64,000 nucleotides of DNA from contig CP136065.1 in NCBI GenBank assembly GCA_032622095.1, forward strand, positions 218,840,151 to 218,904,150, given 5' to 3'. Under the pieces are notes generated by a model that saw only the letters and a program-made list of their open reading frames with translations, searched no databases and had not been told where the DNA came from. Within the stretch, counting starts at the first letter, position 1. Each line of letters opens with the position of its first letter. Below, one piece after another: positions 30,598 to 43,300 of the stretch. Source of the stretch: Siphonodentalium dalli (lineage: Eukaryota; Mollusca; Scaphopoda; Gadilida; Siphonodentaliidae). The translations under genes and the position numbers were made by a program.

Positions 30598-31004
30598 TTT
30601 CCGACCGAATCATAGGATTTGCGAGTCGCGGGGTTGGGAACGGCACCGCCATGGGAGGGATCTCTGATAGTTCAGTTGGGGCTTCCCTTAAGGAAAAGGT
30701 AATTTTACTTTTAAAAATTAAATTTTTCCGCCAAGGAAAAGCCCTCAACTGAACTATATGGATTAGAATGCAAGCCCAGGAGGAGGCAACAAGCAATAAA
30801 TTTAATATCCCAGTTTGACGGGAATGTACTCTACCGAAAACATATTTCATGTAAATGTGATTTAGTCATGAATCAGCCTTGTTATGTTATGTTATGTGAA
30901 AGAGCTCATAAATTCAGATTCCAGTATTGCTCAAGTTTGTACCTGCCCCCCCCCCCTGGTTTTAGGAAGAAATGTCCCAGGCAGTGCCACACCATACGCA
31001 CCAG

Positions 31005-33104
31005 CTAGAAACCGAGCAAGTAGAGACTTCTTCTGCTGCTGACTTCACTGCGTCTTCTTCTCGTTTTCATGTGATGAGAGTGATTTCTGTAGATATCTTC
31101 CAAAATAGAAAGCGCTATTGACAGTATGCGACATTGAGTCGTCCCCACACAGAACAGCCTCCAAAGGCTCGGGTGCGATTGTCCTGGAGGATTGGTTGCC
31201 CGAATATCCGAGAACGGCACCCCGCCTGCCACGGACTGCTGGTGCAGGACCATGGGGCTCGAACTGGTTCATCCCGAGGTAAAGACTGGTACAGTTGTGC
31301 AAGTTTGTGTAAGTCAGTTGACACATATCCTGTGATGAAGTTTTGTACAAGAGATCGACCCATGTCGTTTCCATACGCAAAGCGGGTTCCTTAGGAACGA
31401 CAGAATCCCGTGATTCTTGCCCATCGTCGTCAAAGCCATCAGACGCCATGAGAAGTATAGGAAGCATGTCAGTATCGACCACAGCAACAGAACACCCTGC
31501 ATCAGGTTGAGATAAGGTACTATAGGGAAGCCCACTCGGGGAATGGCTCGAACGAGGTATAAATGCTCTCGCAGTTGAAGTTAAGGTGCTTTGGCCCACC
31601 CCAATGCCAGAAGGTCAGCAAAAAGATAAAATTAGAAGGATCCATTTGACCATAGAAAACCCCCCCACCGAATCTCCCGAATGCAGGTGGTCCAGACAAG
31701 CTGGAATAAATGTCGATGAGATACCACTAGGATCCCATGACGGCAGAGGAGCAGGCCTGGATGTATCATGTGGGATGACGTTTCCAGGGGGACAAGACCG
31801 ACCCTCGTAATGGGGTGGGCCACAGCGCTGTGGGGAAGCATCAGAAGGCCTTTTGGCTGGAGCGCATTGAGCGGCACCGGACATCGAGACTTCCCCACCC
31901 AGAACAGCCTCCAAAGGCGAGTGTGCGGGTGTTCTGGAGGATTGATTGCCGAATCTCCGAGAACTGCACGCTGCCACCCAAAGTCTGCTGATACATGACC
32001 AGGGGGGGGGGGGGGGGTGAACTGGTCCTGCCCGAGGTAAGACTGGTACGTTTGCTCAAATTGTTTAACCATGGACCAACGGGACCCTCATCCAACAATG
32101 ACAATACCGCATATTGCCGCGTTTATTTCTTGAGCAACCCGTACGGTGTGTGGCCATCAAAGTCGAATCTCGTCGACTATAAGCAAGACAAGTCATTCAG
32201 TTAGTTATTAGCAAGCGTAATACACAAAACATTTTGTTAGTTAATGCAAAATAATGTTAATAAGGTAAATTCCGTTCATTATGTGGCCACGTGGTCTTAC
32301 CTGCTAGAAATTAAACTGCAGGTAAGATACTGTCATTTCTCGGCGAAGAGGACGATGAGAACCGATTTCTCCTGTGCAAGAACAGTTTTCGCGGTGCCCT
32401 TGCTTACGGTGAGGAGAATGTTTTATACGCGTACGGAAAGTCCTCCGAAGGTAGAGCAGGCCTGGACATATCCCGAGGGAGAATGATTCCAGGGGGACAA
32501 GACCCACTCTCGTAATGGAGTGGGCCATGGATCGTGGGGAAGAGTCAGAAGTCTCAGTCCCTCCCAGATGACAGGAGCAATTGTACTCGCACCCGTATGC
32601 ACTTGTAATTCTCTAATTCACGAGCATTAAACTTTGCACTCTCCCTCTTGACAAAATGTGCATGGTTACAGTAACCGTTGATTCAATATTAAACTATTGG
32701 AGGTATATTTAAACATTTATATTTATATTTAAACATGCATGTATCGAGGTCTAACCCACAAAGACATTTAACTTGAGAGAAACACAACGAACGATTATAT
32801 TACGGATGCAATTACATCCGTCTTCTGAATTGTGAGAGAAAATAAGAGCTTGAGCTGCATTTTCATCTGGGAAGAACTGAAGGCTGGTTGGCTGGTGCGC
32901 TGTCAGCGGCACATGACGAGTCTTCCCCACCCTAAGGCTCAGGTGCTGAGGCGTGCGCCCATGAAGATTGGTTTTCCGAATCAACGATAGTAGCACCCCG
33001 CCAGTCACTGGTACTGGGCAGTGGTCATACACGATATAGAGGCTTCTTGCGGAACGGCGCTGTATATGTGTGATGATACAAAAGCTGTCATTTGTGTTAG
33101 TCAT
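31005..33104 (-). pseudogene. Three diverged tandem modules with broken minus-strand frames
   Basis: Modules near 31130-31270, 31880-32010 (linked to 31750-31850) and 32910-33030 (linked to 32457-32555) are recognisably the same sequence: 'cccagaacagcctccaaagg' with 'gatt(g/g)gttgcccgaat', and 'tccagggggacaagac' with 'gtaatgg(g/a)gtgggcca'. Minus frames of up to 184 codons (31599-31045) and 146 codons (32072-31632) share pieces such as ITRVGLVPLE, but homologous segments fall in different frames. It reads as a decayed repeated coding unit or a repeat without coding function. The family is not recognised. A run of 14 G at 32003 interrupts one module. Confidence 0.35.
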
Positions 33105-35392
33105 TTAGGTATTCTATTCACCAGATAATCATATGGATATTTAGTAATAGAAGGAGAAGAGATATGTTTTGGACTCTTCTGAAATTGGCACTGGCAGGTC
33201 TGCGGAATGCAAAATATGCGCAAGCCGTAACATACTAGTATGTGTCGGCTGTCTGGTTGTCCTTAGGTACCCATAAGTTACACAAACAGTTATAATCATT
33301 ATCGCGAGAGCCTCACACAACCTTGGCGCAACCTAGATTTCGCAACCGTCATGTGAACCGAACCGTCGTGTGCCTCCAATACGCAGGCCTGCCGTGGTCG
33401 TGCGCAATATAAATCTAAATGCTGTTCATGTAAACACATTTAATTTGTGTGACAATACAAATGCTGTCCTTTTTGTTATTTGCCCGATAATCAATTGGAT
33501 ATGAGGCAATAGAAAGAAAAGAGCTATGTGTTGGTCTCTGTTGAAAATTATAGTGGCAGCGGCCCTGCGCAATATAAATGCATGTTATGTAACTGTGCTT
33601 TATACGTGAGTGAAGGCTATTTCACATTTGATCTTTTCGATATGTGGAAATAGAAGGTTGAGAGCCAAGTGATGGGCTCAGTGGGAAAGGCTATTGGCAA
33701 TGCATCTGGAGCACATGACAATATATATGCATAGTAGTTCGCCATTACTATTCACGGATTGAAAGCGCAGAAGTATGTCGGTATCGGTGAAAAAATTGTC
33801 GCCATATTGACATAGTCAGTTCTTATGTCATTGAGCAGTTAAGGCACTGATACCATTGGTATGGAACTATTACGGCTGGCCATACATGTGTCATGCTCAC
33901 CATTTGACCGGTTTTGTGGCGATGAGGCACTGATACCATATTGGTCCTGATTAATGGACCAATGAATGTTGAATGTATCGATACACTAATGTCTGACATC
34001 AACAGTTCATGCCAGGTCACATCGGATAAGGCGACTTGCCACAAGTAGGCTAGTAGGCTCGCAACAAGGATCTCATCCAAAATGTCACCAAAGAGTTCTG
34101 ACCACGGACGGAATTAACATTGTATAGGTAAGCAAACTATAGCTGAAGGTTCAGGCTACTGCGCTTGCATGGCTGTGCAGTCTTGGAACAGGGGAACCCA
34201 TTCAGCAAAATACAGTAAGTAATTGCAAAGAAACGGACACAATTGTCGCCGAGAGAAAGTCAGATTATGATTTGATGGAGATCGCCATTCGATAATGTAA
34301 ACTAGAAACGAAAATCCTTGTTGTCAAATCGTGTGTCTGATAATCCTATTCCCCAATCAAACCAGTTGCACGAGTCGTAGCAACTGGACACTGTCAACTC
34401 ATACTATACATGTACGTAAAGAAAGAGCCTATTATAGTATTACAGCATTATTTGACACAGGTCATATTATACTAGATGTATAACGAACAGAATCGCCTTG
34501 TTTCTAACTATTATTCCATTGATACAATGATGGAAAGTGAATGGAATCGCAAGAACAGAGTCAGGATTGTCAAATAAATATTGTGAAGTCACTAACATCC
34601 GCGCCAACGTTCCAAGTATCCAAATACAAGCCCTCATGTTAAGACATTCGGGCCAGCTAAGATTTGCAAATATTAATCGCTTAAGCACAATTAATGATAA
34701 GGACATAATGTATATGTACAATGATGTTCTTCGATAATCATTTCCCAAACGTCGATGAAGTTCCAGTTGCTCAACGTCAACTTACAAAATACAATTAGTT
34801 GAGGCAAAGGAAATTACATCAGGTAACAAGTTCTATCTTTGTTATTTATTCATGTAAATTAGTGCCAAAGGAGATATTTCTGTCCTGGACAACGTTTAGC
34901 GCACTAACATAGCTGTTGCATATATGATATGGCAATATACATAACCTGAACGGGGCGAAGAGACGACGTCAGGAAATAGAATGTGTAGCGCGAAATTAGG
35001 CTACTCCGCATACCGCACCACGTGGATTCCGAAATTCGACGAGTCATGCCACCGTATATGTTGCACAATAATGCAATATAGGTTGGCCATAAGTAAATGA
35101 TGTGCATCTGAGTCAAAATGGCCATCAATGGCGAATATGCCAACGTGATTCCAGCGGTATTTTTGTCAAATTCAATCATAAATTCGTAGACGAAATGTGT
35201 CGATAGAAAACATGGAATTCGCGCATACAATGAAACGAAGAGTTTCTGCGAGTTCGTAAATTTTTTATTAAAAGACTGGGTAAGCAACAGATAAATTGCA
35301 AGTTGTTATCAACAATAAATATTGAGTTGATAACGCGCAATACAGAATAATACTTCCTTAAAATTAACCACGTCCGATAGCTGGAGGAGGAA

Positions 35393-35582
35393 TTAAAAAC
35401 TGACTAGATGATTGTTTATACAACACGAGAATCATGCGAGAGTTACACGAGACGCATCCATGCGTAGCTAATCCCGAGCACTGATTGACCTGAGTAGGCA
35501 ATAGACGGACAATAAATTTTAACCCTCCTGATAACACAAGGCCGAGGATAATAATCCAAATAGTTCAGTTGAGGGCTTCTCC
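35393..35582. repeat. Right copy of the inverted repeat bounding the 5.2-kb segment
   Basis: Pairs with 30412-30597 in reverse complement. It is followed by the plus frame 35583-35792 (69 codons), which I do not recognise. Confidence 0.75.
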
Positions 35583-36892
35583 TTGGCGGAAAATATGCTG
35601 ATTTTTGCTTTTAATGGCAGCCATCTTGGATTTGGAGGTCATGTGACATTAAAAAATTGGAATAAAGTCCAACTATTTAGCACAACACATCCCGATGTTG
35701 AAAATATACATGCCTTGCCTCTACTAAAAAAAGTATACAAGGAACCAGTTTTTGAACAGTTGCCCCCACACTATAAAGCATTAATGTTGTAAGTTATGTG
35801 TCTTTCAATTACAGGTATTCCAAAATAAGCTATCGGATTTATGAACAATTGAAGTATTTATTTATAAGTAGTTATTATCAATAAATATGTTCATATTTGA
35901 TCAATTTTCATTTGTTAGCTGAAAACCTATTACGATGTCATGACATCATTTGTCTTGGTGGGCCAGATTCCAGACAAGGCTGCAATTATCATGTCCTATC
36001 CGGGCAACTGATTTCGCCTCACTGAACTAGACCCATAAGTTTACTCAGACAAGTTTAAATTAGTATAACATAGGATATTCATAATACGGTCTACCGTGTC
36101 CTTCCGAACCCTCATTTCTAGTCATGTTTCTACTTTAAGATGTTCCTTTATCGTACTGATCTTAGGTCTCAAGGTGGCATCCTTAATTATCGGCTTAATT
36201 GCAGCGACATACACTGTATAACATTCACTAAGCTATATACATTATTATATGATAGGCCTTTATTATCAAAGACCGATGTCTAAACCAAAGTTAACACGAA
36301 AAAAATGGTGGCCGTGTGGCACCAGACAAGATGGCGTCCATCATGGCCACTGTTTTTTTTCAGACAAGGCACTAAGTCAGTTTGATGCAAATTATAGAGA
36401 GAACAAATATTGTCAAATGTATATATTTTTGTGAAGCTAAGACATAATGCCACCTTTTTAGAGCAAAATTGGAACTCCCTCCCTGTCCAAGATGGCCACC
36501 AAAATGGCTACCGTAAGTGGAAAATACAAGGTTTTTTCATGCACTAATATCTTATAGATCAGTTTCTGCTGTTTTAAACTGGTTGAGAATTGTGACTTTA
36601 TTTTGTATTTTTCATGATAACTGATCATTAGAGCAATAGAATATGTCATTCTTGGGGTCCCTCAAAAATTAGATTAAACGCAGTATAAAATTTCACCAAA
36701 AATCACAATTGGGAAATGTGTAATGTACGCGAGTCATAGCATTACCCATGAATATTCCCAAATTTCTTCAAAATGGCCAACAAAATATACAAAATAGCGT
36801 GCCCTGCAATCGCTTACAAGTTGTGGTTGATGAATAAAATTGGCTTTTTTATATAGGATATAAAAAATTCTGTATGAAAAACATTTAAAAAG

Positions 36893-37398
36893 TTATATAA
36901 TGTTTGAATGATAAAAGTCACATAATCCATTAAATAAGTCAAATAAATGTTCCATTTTAAAGCAGCACAAAGTTAATAAGCACCAGAGAACATAACTTCC
37001 AGCAAACATGACACAAGTCACAGTAATAAATCTCTTTATCCATTTATAGCCTCTATGTTCTGACGAAGGCACACACGTAGGAACTGTCTCATTTTGCTTG
37101 TCACTGCCATTTGAGAATTTGAAAACTTTGTAAGAATTGTTGATAACCTTGATTGACAGTTCAGTAGGGTCCATTTCTTTTGCCCATGCAACAAACTCAA
37201 GAAACACAGGTAATCCACATGGTTCACTCCTCCTATCTGTTGTATATTTATCGTGAAGACTGCGAGCTTCGAGTGTTGGTTTAAACTGTTTCTTACGAAT
37301 GTTTTTGTATTTTAAAGGTATTATGAATGTTATCCGAGATCCAAGAATTAGTTGATCATCTGGAATCAATTTCAGTAATTTTACAGTTCCAACATAAC
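36893..37398 (-). CDS. Gene C exon 7: TatD C-terminal part, TM and stop
   Basis: 506 nt, acceptor GTTTCAG, stop at 36895-36893. YVGTVKLLKLIPDDQLILGS, RRSEPCGLPVFLEFVAWAKE, then FITVTCVMFAGSYVLWCLLT as the membrane span and a 21-residue tail ending SNII. Confidence 0.82.
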
Positions 37399-40300
37399 CT
37401 GAAACATTGTGAAGAGATCAATTATTTGTGATCAATATTAATATTTATTGAATGCTGCCAGATAAAGCAGTAATTGGGCAAATATTTCCTGTATGACAAA
37501 TGAAACATGAATAACTGATTGAAAGAAAGAAAGTGTCTATACTATTACTATTAAGCCTAATTTATTACAAAAGTTATTTTACATTTATTTAGCACTAGTG
37601 TATAAAATAACTTGTCCCCACATCCGGTTGTAACTAGCAATCTGATTGGCTACAATACCACGTTTAAATCGCCATGTCCCCCATCATTCTTGGCAGCGGG
37701 GTATATGAGAATGTGCGCGAAACATCGGGGGAATATGAATGCCCCTTGAACTGGCAGTTTCCACCAATCGTGACGTTGCTCTCGCATGTTGCGTTTGATG
37801 TCACCTGACGCCAGATCCTTAGGTCAGCTACTGAATTATTCTTATCGGTGTGAATTAATCAGATAACCTATGAAAAACACACTTAAATTAAGAAGACATG
37901 GCTATTGTTGTAGGGACAAAAACGTTATCTTTGTTATCTTAATTTGGACATTAAATACCTGGATGTCTCTTTTTGAATCCCTCGGCTCCGCCTCGGAATT
38001 AAAAATCGACAGCTAGGTAAATCTACATGTACCCCCGATGTTGCCGCAGATAACTAATAATGTTCCGCCTCCAATAAGAAACAGTGTCGTTGATTGGTCA
38101 GAGAGCTGCGCAACATATCCCATGTTTACGTCTCAAGCCGTCAACATAAGGCAAATCAAGCCAACCATATTATCGTCTCTCGCTGGCCTGCTTTTTTTCA
38201 TGACATCATTTACGTTGAACAACGTTATGGCGAGAGCGATAGGAGATTTTGACGTTTTCTGCTGATCATTTCTGCAGAATAAATATAGAATTTTTAAGAA
38301 TGACCAGGGCTGTGGGCAGAACATATAAGTTTTGAAACTCGGTTGAACATAAACTCCAAGCCGTCAATGTCACACCATGTTACCACTGCAACTTATTTTC
38401 CGATTGAGAGGAGTTACCTGACAGACACTATTTTGTTTGAGATGATATCTATTCATTTATTTAAAAATGAATTGATGTTTTAGAGCAACAATTATTTTGT
38501 TAATTGTTCACAAATGAAATGACACCCTTTATATAATATAATATATATCATTTATAGGTCTAGTTTATATGTCACAATTTTTGTTTTCCAACATTGTTCT
38601 CAGTGAAACAAAGTAAACAAGTGGACCACACAGAGTATCCCTCCCCCCCACGCAAAGGTGGCGTTCCTCACACAGAGTATCCCTCCCCCCCACGTAAGGT
38701 GGCGTTCCTCACACAGAATATCCTCCACAAAGGTGGCTCTCTAGCTGCTGAGGTTTATGAATTGTCTGATGTGGCTTAATTAGAAAGATGTCTTAATCTG
38801 GCCTGCGATGATTGGACAAAACCTGTAGGATGTATCCAATATTCATCCTTAATACTTAAATGATCACATCTATATGACAGAGATACAGGGTGGGCGTGTA
38901 ACTTTATGTTATTTTTGTTTGCAGGAGACAAAAAATTAGATTTTGCATGTTGTTGTATTTAATTAACTGGAGTTCACAATGAGAAAGTCCAGCATTATCA
39001 GATATGGAAAACTGTTACGTCACTGGTCCACTATCTGTTAAAACGTTTACCAAGGGGGACCAGGAGGAGCCTTTTTGTCAAATTTTTTATAGACCAAAGA
39101 TTTAATTTATATGCACCAGTGTGTGTTGAAGTTGTATGACTGCGGTTAACGTTCGCGTGCTTTGAGAGTATCTGATATGTGTGACCAGTTTTATATTTTG
39201 GGTCATTAGCGTCATGAGTTTAGTTGCGAAAGCACGTGGTTTCTTTGATTCTACTTAAAGTATCTTCACACATTTCTACCTTATGGCGATGACTTTCTTA
39301 CACCACAGACCTGTTAATCCTATGTAGTAGCCGTTCTTTACATAAGCTGTTGTGTCCTCTTTGCCGCCCAACCATGCATTAATTATTACCGGAGGTAGGT
39401 TCTTGTATTTCTTTAATATCGAGATTACGTCCTCATGTGCTTTTCTTCCGTGAAGGAGCAAAGGCTTCCGTAACTCACATGCGTGCTCTACCTGTAATCA
39501 ACATACACATGGAGGAATGAGTAAAGGCTTCCATGACTCACAGGCGAGCTCTACCTGTAATCAACAAACTATGGATGAATGAGCAATAACTCACAGGCGA
39601 CCTCTACCTGTAACCAACATGCATATGGATGAATGAGAGCTCTACCTGTAACCAACATGCATATGGATGAATGAGAGCTCTACCTGTAATCAACATACAT
39701 ATGAATGAATGAGAGCTCTACCTGTAACCAACATGCATATGGATGAATGAGAGCTCTACCTGTAACCAACATACATATGGATGAATGAGAGCTCTACCTG
39801 TAACCAACATGCATATGGATGAATGAGAGCTCTACCTGTAACCAACATATATATGGATGAATGAGAGCTCTACCTGTAAACAACATACATATGGATGAAT
39901 GAGCGCTCTACCTGTAACCAACATATATATGGATGAATGAGAGATCTACCTGAAACCAACATACATATGGATGAATGAGAGCTCTACCTGTAACCAACAT
40001 ACATATGGATGAATGAGAGCTCTACCTGAAACCAACATACATATGGATGAATGAGAGCTCTACCTGTAACCAACATACATATGGATGAATGAGAGCTCTA
40101 CCTGTAACCAACATACATATGGATGAATGAGAGCTCAACCTGTAACCAACATACATATGGATGAATGAGAGCTCTACCTGAAACCAACATACATATGGAT
40201 GAATGAGAGCTCTACCTGTAACCAACATACATATGGATGAATGAGAGCTCTACCTGTAACCAACATGCATATGGATGAATGAGAGCTCTACCTGTAACCA

Positions 40301-43300
40301 ACATATATATGGATGAATGAGAGCTCTACCTGTAAACAACATACATATGGATGAATGAGCGCTCTACCTGTAACCAACATATATATGGATGAATGAGAGC
40401 TCTACCTGAAACCAACATACATATGGATGAATGAGAGCTCTACCTGTAACCAACATACATATGGATGAATGAGAGCTCTACCTGAAACCAACATACATAT
40501 GGATGAATGAGAGCTCGACCTGTAACCAACATACATATGGATGAATGAGAGCTCTACCTGTAACCAACATACATATGGATGAATGAGAGCTCTACCTGTA
40601 ACCAACATACATATGGATGAATGAGAGCTCTATCTGTCACCAACATGCATATGGATGAATGAGAGCTCTATCTGTCACCAACATGCATATGGATGAATGA
40701 GATCTCTACATGTAACCAACATGCATATGGATGAATGAGAGCTCTACCTGTAATCAACATACATATGGATGAATGAGTAAAGGCTTCTGTGATTCGCAGT
40801 CGAGCTCTACCTGTAAGCAAAGTACATGAAGGAGTATTAAAAGGAGATATGGTTTTTAAAAAAAATGTGGACAAATTTTCGAGTTGAAAAAGCTCGGAAT
40901 CCGAAATTGTATCTATATAATTAGACAAATTTGTTTGTGGCATTTTCAGTATTTTGCAGAAAATTTGAGACAATCTATGTACACTTGGTTTAAGCTTTTA
41001 AAACAATAAATTCTAGATCAGACATTCTGTGGAATCCAAAAACCTTATGAGCCTTCCTTTATGTTGGCTATATATGTCAATGTTATTAAACGCTGCACTT
41101 ACACAAAATCATATAATATAACATGGAGGCTACAAAAAATGAAAGTCAGAAGATTTAAAAACAAACCAGTTTAATAAAGCTTTCTTTCTGAGCTTCCTTG
41201 TTGGGAGTATCTTTAGTATAATCAAGAACACATTCTCCGATAGCAACACAGGCTTCATGCTGGGCCAAGGCTCTCACATCAGAGCCACCCTTCTTTGTCC
41301 AGGTGGTCTCATAATCCAGGCCTGGAATAAATTAAATGGCACCAACTTAAGTTCTAGATGGACACATTAGCCAGGTTCAGCTGTACTTGTAACTTGTAAC
41401 GTGTGTTGCAATTACCAACAAAAGACACCTGACTCACATAATTCCACCTACACGTAATAACAAAATGTTTAGAAGTTTTGTGTCAAACATGTAGCATTAC
41501 ATAAAGAATCGCAAAGAGGAATAATCCAATCTTCTGATAAGTATTGTAGACAAGCGTGTGTTATTATGAGTTTCTACTGTTATTCTACAGCAATGGCTTG
41601 GCCGAATTGATCTGTGTTCAATTGTTGGATTGTACGCCATTCAAATTTCGCGCCAAGTTGTGACCCTTGAGCATGGTCGCTCATACAGTGTCTGTTTTGC
41701 ACCACCCACGCATTGAAAAGGGTACCTGATTATGAGCTATGAAAGATCTTGTTCATATATTGCTAGCCACATTGTGGCTGTACCTCCCCCTGTCTCCAGG
41801 GAGCAGTAGGTGCTTACTAAGTGTTAAGGCTCATCATTTGAAATTTGAAATTTACCAGGGGCAATATCTTCCTGCCATTTTCAAGAAATTAAGACGTAGA
41901 TTCCTGATGCTGTGGCTGTAACCAATATATACAGGTTATACACAGCTTAGAAGGATAGGCCAGTTACCTGCAGTAAAGTACACGAATCCTTTAAAATGTG
42001 AAGCCAGTCGTTTCATCTCACTTTGTTCTTCTGGACAACCTAATATTATGATCTTCTCTATCCCTGTAACATAGTAACATGCAACGCATGAAAACATGAA
42101 TATTAGTTTTCTTAGCAAATACATTATAAGAGAACTTATACAGTAATGCCCTAAGTAATCGACTCCTTAATGACAGCAGAATTATGGGTAACTTTTCAGG
42201 ATTTAGTCGGAATTATGGCTCTCGGGGGAGAGCTTTCTGATGAATGGCAACAAGCCATATTTCCGACTAAATCCTGAAAAGTTACCCATAATTCTTCTGT
42301 CATTAAGGAGTCGATTACTTAGGGCATTACTGTACTCTCACCTGTGAATAAGTATCTTGAATTGAATAATAACTCTTTCATGATGGGAGCTGCACTGGTG
42401 CAGCACTAATCCTTAGGAGGGTAGAACGACATTATGTCGCCATATTGTTGGCGGGTGGAACGCATTTACGGTAGTATTGGGTAATATTATGTTAACGTGT
42501 ACATAACTTAAAAAAATCATCTCCTAAAAGGAAACTTTTCATGGATATAATGTGGATGGATATAATTTTTATTATTTACATTGATTCGTAATCCTAATTA
42601 ATGCTCCCTAACTACTATTTCTATGACTCCAGGGGAAAAAATATTTGATTCGAGTTGAAGAGCCCACCCTTCAAAGCTCAGAGTGATCAGATATTGATTT
42701 TTGAAATCTATTATTTTTCACCACCGGTACTTTTTAATGGCCTGGAACTAAGTCGACAAGCCTATGGTCTCGAACCAAATTGCGGATGAAGATTGATAAC
42801 TCTAAAATCGAGTAGCTTCCGTTGAACAAACTGTTAATGAATAACATGTTTTGGGCAATTTTATACTATTGTTGATGGTGGTTAGCAATATTTTTGCACA
42901 ATTAATCAATTCTGATAACTGAAGCGGCATTTATAAAAATATTGTTGTTGGAATCTGATGATATGGGGACCATCAAATCGGATTAAGTACCTTTAATAAT
43001 GTTGCTTGTATGATTTGTTTGTTACAATATGTGACGGCTACAATATTACTCAGTAGGTTATTTGTAATAATATAGTCACCCATGGATATGATGTCATATA
43101 TGACATACCTGCTATTAAAAGGGTCAAGATGCCATTTCATTCTTTAATATGCAAGTCCCCCATAGGGAGCCTCGCATATATGGGAGCAGGGGCGCCGGAA
43201 GCATCTAATGGTAGGGGGCAGAGCCTACAAAAAGGGCACTTTTCCGCAAAAAAAGGGCATTTTCTCCGCTAACTTGGGAAATAACCATAAATTCATTGTG

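Larger units (their letters stand above)
30412..35582. mobile_element. 5.2-kb segment bounded by about 190-bp inverted repeats
   Basis: 30412-30597 and 35393-35582 are reverse complements with few differences (for example 'ttatcctcggccttgtgtta' and 'gtgctcgggattagctacgc'). The left repeat continues into a copy of the 19288 repeat. I cannot define a target duplication. It may be a composite transposon or two independent repeat copies in opposite orientation. Confidence 0.5.
28418..36892. other. Region between orphan exon B and gene C
   Basis: 28418-29860 is intron 6-like sequence matching gene A 11460-12610, with a TA MITE inserted. 30412-35582 is bounded by inverted repeats. 35600-36800 holds scattered 'aagatggccaccaaaatggc'-type sequence with no recognised gene; 36780-36892 matches the 3' flank of genes A and B. 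Confidence 0.5.

Noticed and set aside
35583-35792. 69-codon plus frame (LIFAFNGSHLGFGGHVTLKN)
   Set aside because: It begins at the edge of an inverted repeat and contains the common 'ggcagccatcttggatttgg' repeat phrase; no homology is recognised and no splice context can be argued.
40022-40608. 68-codon minus frames with repeated SFIHMYVGYR
   Set aside because: Periodicity of 38 residues equals three minisatellite units; no evidence of translation.
39600-40760. Regular 38-bp repeats resembling a CRISPR array
   Set aside because: No unique spacers; the units are contiguous and derive from an intron-exon boundary in a eukaryotic gene.
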